Source of the DNA: Melitaea cinxia | Taxonomy: Eukaryota; Arthropoda; Insecta; Lepidoptera; Nymphalidae | Assembly: GCF_905220565.1 (NCBI RefSeq) | Contig: NC_059422.1 | Span: 6,518,272 to 6,582,271 of the forward strand | Length of the DNA stretch: 64,000 bases | Direction: 5' to 3' | Shown here: positions 22,778 to 32,395 of the stretch, in pieces | Numbering within the stretch: position 1 is the first letter of the stretch | Layout of the letters: the number at the start of each line of letters is the position of its first letter | Position numbers and translations under genes: made by a program | Notes under the pieces: model-generated | Databases searched by the model: none | What the model was told of the DNA's origin: nothing | Seen by the model: the letters and a program-made list of their open reading frames with translations, nothing else

Positions 22778-23215
22778 TTTAAAGCAAATTGAGCCATTGT
22801 TTTATAATTTTCAAATTGTTTTTTTTTTTTTTTTTTAATTTCAAAATGTGTTTTTTTTTTTCAAGTCACAATTATTTCCGAAAGAGAAATTTCATTAGAA
22901 AGCAAACAAATACAGCCTATAAATGATATTACAAAGAGTCATCATTCAAGTAAAAGATCTAGGCACGCGTTAGGTTGTTAAGGCAATTCATGCTTGCCGG
23001 TGGATAACGTTTCTTTAATTATGAAATGTTTCCAGGTGTTAGGAATATAAAAATCGTACATTTTGCGTACGATCTTGGTCTAGCGATCGTACATGAGTAA
23101 AAATACAAAAAAAAAAAAACGTATGAGTACGATTAAAATCGTACATCTGGCAGCCCTGATGGTGATCATAGATTATATAGATCACAGATGACTTATATAC
23201 TGGTATAGATACGGC

Positions 23216-23655
23216 AACCTACCCCACCCCAACCTGCAAAATAATGATACTTGTAATAAAAAAAATACTAACTGATAGATTTTGAATAGCTCAATTCAAC
23301 TACGTTGTCCTTTTAAATTGCTCACCTCAAATTATATAATTAAAAATCAATTTAAAAAAAAAAAAAACAAATATTTTCAAACTCCTATATCTTTTGATGT
23401 AGGTATACAATATTTTAAATTGCTCCAAGTGTTAAAAAACTGCTCAAGTTGCATTTATAATTGCTCAAGTATAGTTTGGAACAGATCCACTTCCCTTAAT
23501 TTTTAAATAAATATAAATAGTTTGAACAAATAAAATAATGATATTTGTAATAAAAAAAATACTAATTGATAGATTTTGAATAGCTCAATTCAACTACGTT
23601 GTCCTGTTAAATTGCTCACCTCAAATTATATAATTAAAAATCAAATTATTAAATT
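23216..23655 (+). repeat. Repeat related in inverted orientation to 33672-33995, with a partial tandem copy
   Basis: 'acctaccccaccccaacctg' to 'cttaatttttaaataaatat' (23216-23520) matches the reverse complement of 33672-33995 with small indels. A second partial copy follows at 23530-23655 ('aaataatgatatttgtaata' to 'taattaaaaatcaaatt'). Words TGCTCA(A/C) recur through it. Confidence 0.8.
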
Positions 23656-24380
23656 TAATACTGCTTTGAAACGTTTCTTTAAATAATTGGATTACTCACC
23701 ATCGATATCACATTTGAAATAAACATTTTAATTAAGCTGGTTTCGACATCTTAAAATACTTTATCAAAATTGCAAAAAATTGTAATCCGTGTAATAGAGA
23801 GCCAAGTTATCAGTCATGCAATCAGTCCGGGGTCCAAGTAACAAGCCAGGTGATGTCGTAACACGTAGAAGATTAAAAAAGTACGTAAACAAGCCAAAAC
23901 GTAGAAAATAACACAATAAAATAAAATTACAACGAACACCGAACAAACAGAAACACAGATTAAGTATTAGTTACTACCAAGTTACTACGTAATAATCGAC
24001 CAAACGAATCGATTTTTTAAACCGATATGTTGCACTGAATCGATTCAGTAAATCGATATTTCACCCTTAAAAATCGCCATTCGATTTTTTTCTGTTTTGG
24101 TAAAAACAATAAAATTATTTACAATTAGCTGAATGTACTCATAATATTACGGTGTTGCCTGTTAAAGAATTAATTACTCAAAAACTTGCGAAATAGTATA
24201 GTATAGTAGTGTAGTAGTAAAAATATTCCTTGTATCCACTTTCTCAGTTCATTCACTATATACTCTTCATATTTTTAGTTCTTATTTGCTATCACTCACT
24301 CATCTCTTTCTCTATACACCCTCATCTTTTATGACAATTTACTCTCAAACAAAAATCACAAATACCAAACAAAAACTTAT

Positions 24381-24536
24381 TTACAAAACAGAATTATTGA
24401 ACCAAAGATTGATTTCAGTCGGCAGAGCCTTAAACCCTTTCACTGCTTCCTTTATATCTTCAACCGGAACCACTAAAGTAAATATTTTATGATCTTTCTT
24501 TACCCAACCGACCGACAGATAGGGAAGTAACTGCAT
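24381..24536 (-). CDS. Unidentified 51-codon open frame with protein-like composition
   Basis: From ATG at 24536 to TAA at 24381. The protein contains LLPYLSVGWVKKDHKIFTLV and later VEDIKEAVKGFKALPTEINL. The amino-acid mix (acidic-basic helix, PY/PT turns, W, no low complexity) is unlike the translated repeats around it. The bases just before the Leu-Leu-Pro codons read TAAATGCAG|TTACTT, an acceptor-like context, so this may be a terminal exon or an exon fragment captured by a transposon. I do not recognise the family. No neighbouring exon found on this strand. Confidence 0.3.
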   Translation of the reverse strand: MQLLPYLSVGWVKKDHKIFTLVVPVEDIKEAVKGFKALPTEINLWFNNSVL

Positions 24537-24545
24537 TTATCAAAA

Positions 24546-24611
24546 ATGGACGACAAAAAACTAATTGAGTTTGTACGATCATGTCCAGTTTATAAAAATT
24601 ATTTATTCTAG
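24546..24611 (+). CDS. Short open frame resembling the start of a MADF domain
   Basis: Reads MDDKKLIEFVRSCPVYKNYL and F, then stop TAG at about 24609. The L-I-E-F-V-x-x-x-P-x-x-Y arrangement is that of MADF domain N-termini, found in insect DNA-binding proteins and in the accessory protein of PIF/Harbinger transposons. Only the first helix is present. May be chance. Confidence 0.2.
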   Translation: MDDKKLIEFVRSCPVYKNYLF

Positions 24612-24704
24612 TGAAAGTTATTTATCGACGTATGGGAAAAATCTTATATTTATTACTGAAAATGATGTAAAAAAACAATGAAAGTAAGAGATTATTTTTT
24701 TATT

Positions 24705-25130
24705 GCTAACCGAATTCAAAAAAAGGACGAGGTTACACAATTCGACCGTATATACAATATTATTTTTATGTATGTTCGGGGATAACTTCGTCGTTTATGA
24801 ACCGATTTTGATAATTCTTTTTTTGTTGGAAAGGAGATATCCCTGGTGTGATACCATGATAAGAAAACTAGGATCTCATGATGGGATCCCAGATAAATCG
24901 AGGGAAACTCTTGAAAATCCGCAATAACTTTTTACTGGGTGTACCGATTTTGATAATTTTTAATTTAATCGAAAGCTGATGTTTATCATGTGGTCACATA
25001 TAAATTTTATCGAGATTTTATAACTACTTTTTAAGTAATCTTTGATAACGCGTAGTTACTTGACTATTTTTTCGTCGATACGTTGTATTACTCTTCGATG
25101 TAATTGAAGTCGGTTTTTTTTCGTTTCTTT
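24705..25130 (-). repeat. Dispersed repeat family E, reverse copy
   Basis: Plus strand 'ttcaaaaaaaggacgaggtt' to 'gtaattgaagtcggtttttt'. The open frame at 24703-24927 is the translated repeat, not a gene. Confidence 0.75.
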
Positions 25131-25244
25131 AGAGTAAAACAATTCTTCTTTTCCTAAACCATGAAAATTTCTTGTTATCTTTGGAATATCTAAATTCATA
25201 CACTACATTTTTACTTATTTACTTTTTATACTATACTTATAGGT

Positions 25245-25857
25245 ACGCTGCCGCCGCCCCGGCCGGCCGGAACGGCCGGAACCGCCGCAAACGCTACGTA
25301 CCGCAATTTTTAAATCTGTAATATCTTCGAAAATATTCATTTAAATCATATGCTGTAAAAGGCCTTATAGATCTATATTAACTAAACAATGTATTTAGGG
25401 TATTTAATTAGATAAGGATTAATGCTGTATTGGTTAAAATCGCTTCGAAAATTAGCCATTATTTGTCGTAAAAAGTAAATGACAAAAAAATGTTATTGTG
25501 GGATTTCCATAAGAGATAGACATATACCATTGCGAAGTTTTCTGTAGACCTTTTCAATGTGTACAATACTTAGTACATTATTTTGATAAATCTCCTAGGG
25601 TTCAGCCTGCGTTTGCAATGTAAGCGGAAAAATGTAATTATTTACGACATCACATTAGAAACCTCAAAAATAACAGTATTTCTCCACTATTTAATGGATG
25701 TTATTATACAAATAAACTTTTCTCTTTGATCACTCTATCTATTAAAAAAACCCGCACAAAATCCGTTGCTTAGTTTTAAAGATTTAAGCATACATAGGGA
25801 CATAGGGATATAGGGACAGAGAAAGCGACTTTGTTTTATACTATGTAGTGATGATGC
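25245..25857 (+). repeat. Dispersed repeat family G, long copy
   Basis: 'taggtacgctgccgccgccc' with a GC-rich CCGGCCGG palindrome, then 'atgctgtaaaaggccttata', 'cagcctgcgtttgcaatgta', 'aacagtatttctccactatt', and the end 'gttttatactatgtagtgat'. Matches 41755-42362 in opposite orientation over about 600 bp. No coding content. Confidence 0.8.
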
Positions 25858-25894
25858 ACTCTTAATAAGTTTTTCGTCTACTCCTAATCACTAT

Positions 25895-26178
25895 CTAGTC
25901 ATAGAGTCTTAACTTAGGTTTTATCAACTTAAATACCCCTATTGAATTCAGGAACATCATGACTAATCCGTTTACACTTAAAGCAATTAACAATATGTTT
26001 TTTTTTACAACACATCCCCAAACTCTGTTCTTTTTCCTACATTTCTGTAAGCAATGACCATTATGTTCATATGACGTCAAAGCTAATTTCAGTCTTGTGA
26101 CCCATTCGTCCCACGTAACAATACTGATGACTGTCCTTCGTACCATTTTTTTAGCAGTACCGACTAGCTCGGGAGTGC
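25895..26178 (-). pseudogene. Older gypsy-type gag remnant, downstream half
   Basis: On the minus strand, starting at the ATAG/CTAT junction, the sequence resembles the capsid part of the younger element: a P-E-L-V-G-T-A-K-K segment, a frame break in an A run, then TWDEWVTRLKLALTSYEHNG (compare SWSEWKVKLKDSFPSSDDY of the younger gag). It is continuous with 32396-33651 once the 6.2-kb younger element is ignored. Frameshifted and dead. Confidence 0.7.
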
Positions 26179-26182
26179 ATAG

Positions 26183-26446
26183 TGTAAGGTTAATTTAATT
26201 AATATATAATTCTTAAGTTTTTTTTTAAAACATTTTGTAAGCAATGATTAGTCTCATTGACTAATCATTGCAAACAGATAATCAAATGACTAATGTCGGT
26301 CATTCGATCTGTCGGAATCAACTGACAGCAAAGATGTCGACTCACTTTACTTTGTACCGAGCTGTGAGAAGGTTGTGTCGAAATATAATTCTGTTTTATT
26401 CCTACAAACTACGTTTTATTTCTGAGATAAGGATTTGACTCCTTTA
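26183..26446 (+). repeat. 5' LTR
   Basis: 264 bp, starts TGTAAGGTTAATTTAATTAA and ends GGATTTGACTCCTTTA, so TG..TA ends rather than TG..CA. Read base by base it is identical to the 3' LTR. Contains the inverted pair 'gcaatgattagt'/'actaatcattgc' (26240-26271), a strong hairpin. Confidence 0.95.
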
Positions 26447-26463
26447 TCTCAGAAGTGGGATAT
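26447..26463 (+). promoter_or_regulatory. Putative tRNA primer-binding site
   Basis: 'tctcagaagtgggatat' directly follows the 5' LTR. TCAGAAGTGGGAT is complementary to the T-arm/acceptor part of many insect tRNA-Leu molecules, slightly inside the 3' CCA end. The tRNA identity is from general knowledge, not checked against a sequence. Confidence 0.4.
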
Positions 26464-26589
26464 ATCAAGGACGCCCACGATTTCGAAGAAATATCGCAGA
26501 TTAAGAGAAAGTAGCTTACACAAGTGATTATTTTTTTTCTTCTTTCTACCCTCAAATGAAAATTCGTATTCATTAATTTCGTTTCGAAT

Positions 26590-28045
26590 ATGAACGTCTC
26601 GAGCAACAATGAAGGTGAAATAAGAAGTCGCCCTCGACGAAGACCACCGACTCTAAAGAAAATACGGCAAAAGCGGCGCCGAAACCGAAGTAGAACTGTG
26701 TCGAGCGTACGGAAGCGTCGACGACAGCGGACGGTTAGCCCTTCAAGATCTTGTGACGAAAATGAAGATTCTCTTCGGCGAAGTCGTAGTCGCAAAAGAA
26801 GGAGTGTTAGCAGCAGAAGACATATACGTGATTTTCGGGAGACCGCCAGTGGAAGGTCACAACATGGCCGCAGAAGACGCAGCAGCAGTGCGCAGCGCAG
26901 TAGAAGTCGCAGTAGCAGACCGCGTAGCAGCAGGAGGCGTGGCAGCAGTACGTGCGACAAGCGTGGTAGTGGAACGAGGTCGGTAGCGAGAAATGACTGT
27001 AAAACTCCTCCCATTCATGTAAGTAATTCTAATTTTCTTAGTAGTGACTCACAAACTTTTCTGAGTACTTTGGTAGAGGCTCTGACTAATAATCGACCGC
27101 AGGGTAACAAATTTCCCATGTTGGGTATTGTAATACCTGAGTTTGACCCCATGATTAAAGGTCAAACTATCCACATGTGGATTAATAAGGTGGATGAATG
27201 TGCGAGTCTTTATAATTGGGGCGATGACCAAATTATTCATTATGCCTTACCAAAATTGTCACAAAACATAACATTACAGCCTACACAATCCACTGCTGGA
27301 CATAGGCCTCCACAAGTTTACGTCAAAAATAACGTGAACTCATGTGTTTTGCCCATAGTCACCACGCTGGGCAGGCGGGTTGGTGACCGCAGTACCAAAA
27401 TTGTCAGGTGTTGCTAAAACCTGGTATCAGGCACTCTCCACTATGTCATTTTCGTGGTCGGAATGGAAGGTAAAATTGAAAGATTCCTTTCCTAGCAGTG
27501 ACGACTATGCCGAATTATTAACAGAAATGCTTTCAAAACGTGTCAGGTTTAACGAATCTTTAGAACTTTATTATTATGAAAAAATTAATTTACTCAATCG
27601 CTGTGAAATACAGGGTAAGAGAGCTGTTGATTGTCTGTTGTATGGCATCGATGATCGATCCTTAAGGCTAGGTGCAAAAGCGGCGAAATGCCAAGAACCA
27701 GAGCAAGTTTTAAAATACTTTCAATCAATAAAACAACAGTCTCGCGAATTAGACAGATTAAAGGTAAATAACGAAAAACGTAATTCTACTAATATAATGT
27801 CTAATAATAATTTAAAGAGCATAGCGAGCAGTAACGAGTCTAGAATGTCAAAATCACAAAATAAATCGCCAGTCATTTGTTATAACTGCAATGAACCGGG
27901 TCACTTTAGTACTAAATGCACAAAAAGGATATTAAAATGTAGCGTTTGCAATAGGCTGGGACACTTAACTATAAACTGCCCCAGATTACCGACAGGATCT
28001 TTAGATAAAAATGATACAAGTAAGGACAAGGATGTTATGCGTATC
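26590..28045 (+). pseudogene. gag: gag of the gypsy-type element, interrupted by a SINE-like fragment
   Basis: Starts at ATG 26590. The first ~130 residues are Arg/Ser rich (RSRSRKRRS, RRRRSSSAQRSRS), an RNA-binding style N-terminus. The capsid part follows (IPEFDPMIKGQTIHMWINKV). At 27262-27392 a 131-bp reverse-strand family A fragment is inserted with a 14-bp duplication (27248-27261, 27393-27406), adding 145 nt and shifting the frame by one. Capsid resumes with AKTWYQALSTMSFSWSEW in the frame open from 27380 to 28354. Two zinc knuckles close gag: CYNCNEPGHFSTKC (~27875-27918) and CSVCNRLGHLTINC (~27937-27980). As it stands no full-length Gag can be made. Confidence 0.85.
27262..27392 (-). 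repeat. SINE-like family A fragment inserted in gag
   Basis: Plus strand 'acattacagcctacacaatc' to 'gcgggttggtgaccgca'. It is the 3'-terminal ~110 bp of family A. The duplication TACCAAAATTGTCA flanks it, so it is a 5'-truncated retrotransposition event into this gag. Confidence 0.9.
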
Positions 28046-30094
28046 GTGACAAATGACTGTAGTGATTCTAAATATTTATTGAATCTTAAAATCAACGGGG
28101 ATACAATTCAAGGTTATATTGATCTAGGTAGTCAATGTACGTTGCTCCAATATAGTGAGGCTATTAAAAGGGGTATTACTTGGTCAAATAAGAACTTACC
28201 ATGTATGAGAGGGATAGGTAATAATATTGTGCAACCATTAGGCGTCACAAATGTAAGCATTGATATTCAAGATCTTATAGAAGACGTCGTGATTTACATT
28301 GTTGATGATAATGTTATTAAGTACCCAATCTTAATTGGGCACAGCTTTACTTAAAAGACTGGAATCATTATAACAAAAACTACTGATTCCTTAATATTTT
28401 CACGTGACAATTCAACCAAGCTACATTTACGATTATTAAATGACGTCACGGTTCCGTCACTAGGAATGTTTTCGTTACCAGTTTTCTCTAGTGATAATTA
28501 TTCGGGTGCAGTAATCGTAAGGGGTTCTTTACGCGGTATACCACAGTCCGAGTTCTATTTGCTTCCTGGCGAGTACGAATTAGTTAACGGAAGGGGTACG
28601 TTGCTGGTACAGAATTTTACCAAAAGACCAATTACGTTAAAACACAATGCACTGATCACTCGCGTCGTTTGTACTAAAAATTACTTAAATGTTAATCTAT
28701 TAAATTTCGATAGTGCCGATACTGCTAGCTCATTTCACTACGGTAAACAGTTAAGTGATGCTGAAGTTAAACGATTAAAAGAGTTACTTAAGAAATACGA
28801 AACATGTTTTTCGGATAATTTGAATGATTTAGGACTTACTACCATAGTCAAGATGGAAATCGAACTGAATGACAGTCAACCAGTGGTCTATAGGCCATAT
28901 AGATTATCGTTTCCGGAACGCGAACAGGTTCGGAGTATGGTTAAAGAGATGGTTGAAGCGGATATTGTATGCGAGTCTAACTCATCCTACGCCAGTCCGG
29001 TTCTCTTAGTAAAGAAAAAGACTGGTGAAAGTAGACTCTGCATCGATTATCGCGCCTTAAATAATAAAACTCGAAAGAAACACTACCCGATGCCCCTAAT
29101 AGATGATCAGCTAGATCGATTAGCCGGTAATTCTTTATTTATAAGTTTAGACCTCGCTTCTGGGTATTACCAGATCGCAGTTGATGCAAACTCACAAGAT
29201 AAGACATCGTTTGTTACACCCGATGGGCAATACCAATTTAAGCGTATGCCCTTCGGATTGGCAAATGCACCCTCGGTTTTTCAACGAGCGATGAATAAAA
29301 TACTTTCTAGAGTCAATTACACCCTCATTTATATGGATGACGTATTAATCCCGGCGCGGTCGTTCAACGAAGGTATCACTCGCTTAGAAGAGGTATTAAG
29401 TATTTTGAATGATGCAGAACTTACCTTAAAACTTAAAAAATGTAACTTTTTCTGTACCGAACTAGAATTCTTAGGATTTCACGTTAGTGGTAATGGTATT
29501 CGCCCAGGTACACGCAAAACCATGGCCATTAGTAACTTTCCAACCCCAAAAAGTGTTCATGACGTTAGGCGATTTATAGGTCTCGCTAGTTTCTTCCGTA
29601 GGTTTGTTAAAGATTTTGCTCTCCTAGCCCGCCCTCTAACAGACCTAATGAGATTAAAATTTGAGTGGAGGTGGACTGAGAGGGAAGAAGAAGCTTTCAA
29701 AGTCTTAAAGACAAAATTGATAGAGCGCCCTATTTTAGCCTTATACGATCCAAAATTAGAAACAGAATTGCACACCGATGCTTCTAAAATTGGGGTAGCT
29801 GGAATTCTAATGCAAAGGGGTGTTGATGGTTTGCTGAGACCTGTGGCTTATTATAGTCGCAAAACGTCAGCGGATGAACAGAAGTTTCACTCATTTGAGT
29901 TAGAAACTTTGGCGGTTATTTCTTCTCTAAGCCGTTTTCGTGTTTATTTGTTGGGTTTGAAGTTCAAGATAGTGACGGACTGTAATGCGCTTCGTACCAC
30001 TTTAACCAAAAGAGACATTATACCCCGAATTTCTCGCTGGTGGGTTCAACTTCAGGAGTACGACTGTGAAATTGAGTACAGACCGGGCTCCTGA
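28046..30094 (+). pseudogene. pol: pol: protease, reverse transcriptase, RNase H
   Basis: The protease region has a D-L-G-S active-site-like motif at 28121-28132 (D-S/T-G in most retropepsins) and an I-L-I-G-H-S-F block just before an in-frame TAA at 28352-28354. The frame continues unchanged. RT motifs: RLCIDYRALNNKTRK, SLDLASGYYQIAVD, FGLANAPSVFQRAMN, YMDD at 29330-29341, and FRRFVKDFA after the palm. RNase H: LHTDASKIGVAGILM near 29768, FHSFELETLAV, and TDCNALRTTL. It ends EYRPGS then TGA at 30092-30094, in frame with the integrase part; CGA to TGA is a likely transition. RT and RNase H are otherwise intact. Confidence 0.9.
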
Positions 30095-31494
30095 ATGAGC
30101 CACGTAGATGCCTTGAGTCGTGGTCCTGTAGCTGAGCCTACTGATGAAATTTCCGAACACGTAATTGATGTTTTACATGTAGATATATGCGATTGGATCG
30201 CCACCGTACAGGATGATGATAGTGAGATAAGGCGTATAAAGGACATACTAGAAGATGATAGTACTAAATTTGTTGCAGACGTTCGTAAAAATTATCAGTT
30301 AAAAGGTAGTCACGTATATCGAATTTTAGATGAGGGATTGAGATGGGTGGTTCCAAGGGGCTGTAGGTGGCAGGTGCTGCGCATGAACCACGACGACGTT
30401 GGTCATTTCGGCTACGAGAAAACACTAAACCGATTAAAAGGTGCATTTTGGTTTCCTAAAATGCGTAAATTTACTAAAAAGTACGTGACTTCGTGTCTGG
30501 AATGTGCGCATCACAAGGCACCAGGTGGCCCTAAGGAAGGAATGCTTCACCCAATACCCAAATTAGAAAAATCCTTCCATACCATTCACGCGGATCATTT
30601 AGGGCCGTTCATTCGTTCAAAAAGGGGAAACATGTACTTGTTAGTTATTATAGATGCATTTACCAAGTTTATTAATATAACTGCTGTTAAGGATACAAAA
30701 ACTACAACCGCGATGAAGGTATTTAAACAGCACTTTAGTTTTTTTTGGCTTACCTTAACGCCTTATAACAGATCGCGGTTCTTGCTTCACTATTGTAAAA
30801 TTCAAAGATTTTATGGACAAAACTAAAATTAAACATGTACTGAATGCCGTAGCGACCCCGAGAGCGAATGGGCAGGTGGAAAGATTTAACCGCACTATCT
30901 CAGATGCCTTAAGTACAAAGTGTCATGGAGGTAATGATAGCATATGGGATGAATACATCGGTGATATACAATTAGGAATTAATACAACGGTCAATAAAAG
31001 CACGGGTAAAAGTCCCTCTGAATTATTATTTGGGTGTAAATTAGTTAGTGCCTCAGAAAACCTGTTGATTGACGTGATTGATGAAACATACGAGCGGGTT
31101 ACTAGCGATGATCTGATGCAGTTGAGATCAGATACTAAAGATAAAATAGAGAAACAACAAGAATACGCTCAAAAGCAATTTAACAAACATAGAAAAAGAC
31201 AAACTAGTAATAAGGTAGGTGACCTTGTTAGGATTGAAAGAACCGTTATCGATAAAGACCAATTAGGAAAATCTAAAAAACTGATCCCTAAATTTCAAGG
31301 GCCCTATAAAATTTTAAAAATTTTGCCACATGATCGTTTTTTTGGTTGAAGATACCCCCTTAACGAGAAAAGGGAATAAAAGATATGAAAATGTTATCGC
31401 TTTAGACAAAATTCATCCCTGGATGAACTTTACTGATTATTCCAGTGACACTGAAAGTGAGCAGGGTAACAATACCGATGCAACCGATGAGTGA
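30095..31494 (+). pseudogene. pol: pol: integrase, frameshifted
   Basis: Begins MSHVDALSRGP, then the zinc-binding HHCC region (HDDVGHFGYEKTLNRL .. CLECAHHK), then the rve core with the first catalytic Asp in HADHLGPF. The frame is lost in an 8-T run (30739-30746). In the next frame an in-frame TAA follows at 30756-30758, then the second Asp in LITDRGS and the Glu in GQVERFNRTI. A second shift occurs in a 7-T run (31337-31343); the C-terminal tail then reads to TGA at 31492-31494. Both shifts fall in T homopolymers, so assembly error is an alternative to mutation. Confidence 0.85.
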
Positions 31495-32131
31495 ACATAA
31501 TAATTAATTTTGTATTCATTCGTTATATTAGTTTTTACTCTAATACTTATTTTTGATGAGATGTTAGATTGTGTGTGTTACTGCTGAGAATTACTTTATT
31601 ATTTAGACTTTATGAGCAATCAGTGCAGATTGAGAATGGCATCGAGTCCGATGTCGCACAGATGATTGCGAGATTATGATATTTTTTTATTATTATTATT
31701 GTAAGCACAGCTAGTTGTCAGAGGTCAGTGCAGATTGAGAATGGCACCATGATGGTGTCGCACAGATGACCGCAGATTGTGACAAATTGTGCAGGATAAT
31801 AAGATAATAGAAATATAGACTTGAGATTGTGATAAGAGATAGATAAATGTTTGTATTTTAAATTATGAATTTCAGACGAGAATTGTACTATGATTAATTA
31901 AGGTATTTTATTTAAGGTATAGATTTAATTAGTGTATTTTATTTTGTTATTATTATTTTTTTTGCTATGCATACTTATATTATTATTATTTGTGTAATTC
32001 TTTTTTTTCTCTTTCTCGCTCTCTTGAATGATTTTGTTAAATAAAGTGTTGCGAAGGATTATTTGAATTAAAATGGTATATGATTATTACACGTAAAAGT
32101 GAGAGGACTCACTTACAAAGGATGGCCGAGC
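31495..32131 (+). other. 3' spacer of the gypsy-type element with an imperfect tandem repeat
   Basis: No env-like frame. Two related ~60-bp blocks share 'cagtgcagattgagaatggc' and 'gtcgcacagatga' at about 31621-31670 and 31730-31770. The LTR is preceded by 'aaaagtgagaggactcac', a weak candidate polypurine tract. Confidence 0.6.
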
Positions 32132-32395
32132 TGTAAGGTTAATTTAATTAATATATAATTCTTAAGTTTTTTTTTAAAACATTTTGTAAGCAATGATTAG
32201 TCTCATTGACTAATCATTGCAAACAGATAATCAAATGACTAATGTCGGTCATTCGATCTGTCGGAATCAACTGACAGCAAAGATGTCGACTCACTTTACT
32301 TTGTACCGAGCTGTGAGAAGGTTGTGTCGAAATATAATTCTGTTTTATTCCTACAAACTACGTTTTATTTCTGAGATAAGGATTTGACTCCTTTA
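32132..32395 (+). repeat. 3' LTR
   Basis: Identical in my reading to 26183-26446. Followed at once by the ATAG duplication. Confidence 0.95.

Larger units (their letters stand above)
21790..23158 (-). mobile_element. hAT-superfamily DNA transposon, degraded, interrupted by a MITE
   Basis: Flanked by the 8-bp target duplication ATGGTGAT (21782-21789, 23159-23166). Ends are CAAGGCTGCCAG (left) and, on the other strand, CAGGGCTGCCAG (right); CA(A/G)GG ends with 8-bp duplications are typical of hAT. Subterminal 'gatcgtacg'/'cgtacgatc' words repeat inside both ends. A hAT transposase C-terminal remnant is readable on the minus strand (22060-22179). Confidence 0.9.
26183..32395 (+). mobile_element. 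Ty3/gypsy-type LTR retrotransposon, recently inserted, internally defective
   Basis: 6213 bp with direct LTRs 26183-26446 and 32132-32395. The target duplication ATAG occurs at 26179-26182 and 32396-32399. Order: LTR, primer-binding region, gag (RS-rich N-terminus, capsid, two CCHC knuckles), protease, reverse transcriptase, RNase H, integrase, 3' spacer, LTR. PR-RT-RH-IN order and YMDD place it in Ty3/gypsy. No env-like frame seen. The coding part carries at least five breaks (a SINE-like insertion, three in-frame stops, two T-run frameshifts). Confidence 0.95.

Noticed and set aside
26409..27014. Minus-strand 201-codon Leu/Arg-rich frame
   Set aside because: Antisense shadow of the Arg/Ser-rich gag N-terminus; RS codons give Leu/Arg on the other strand.
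30095..31494. A possible env-like third gene after integrase
   Set aside because: The frame after the second T-run shift is the integrase C-terminal tail, ending at 31494; the remaining 637 bp to the LTR has no long open frame.
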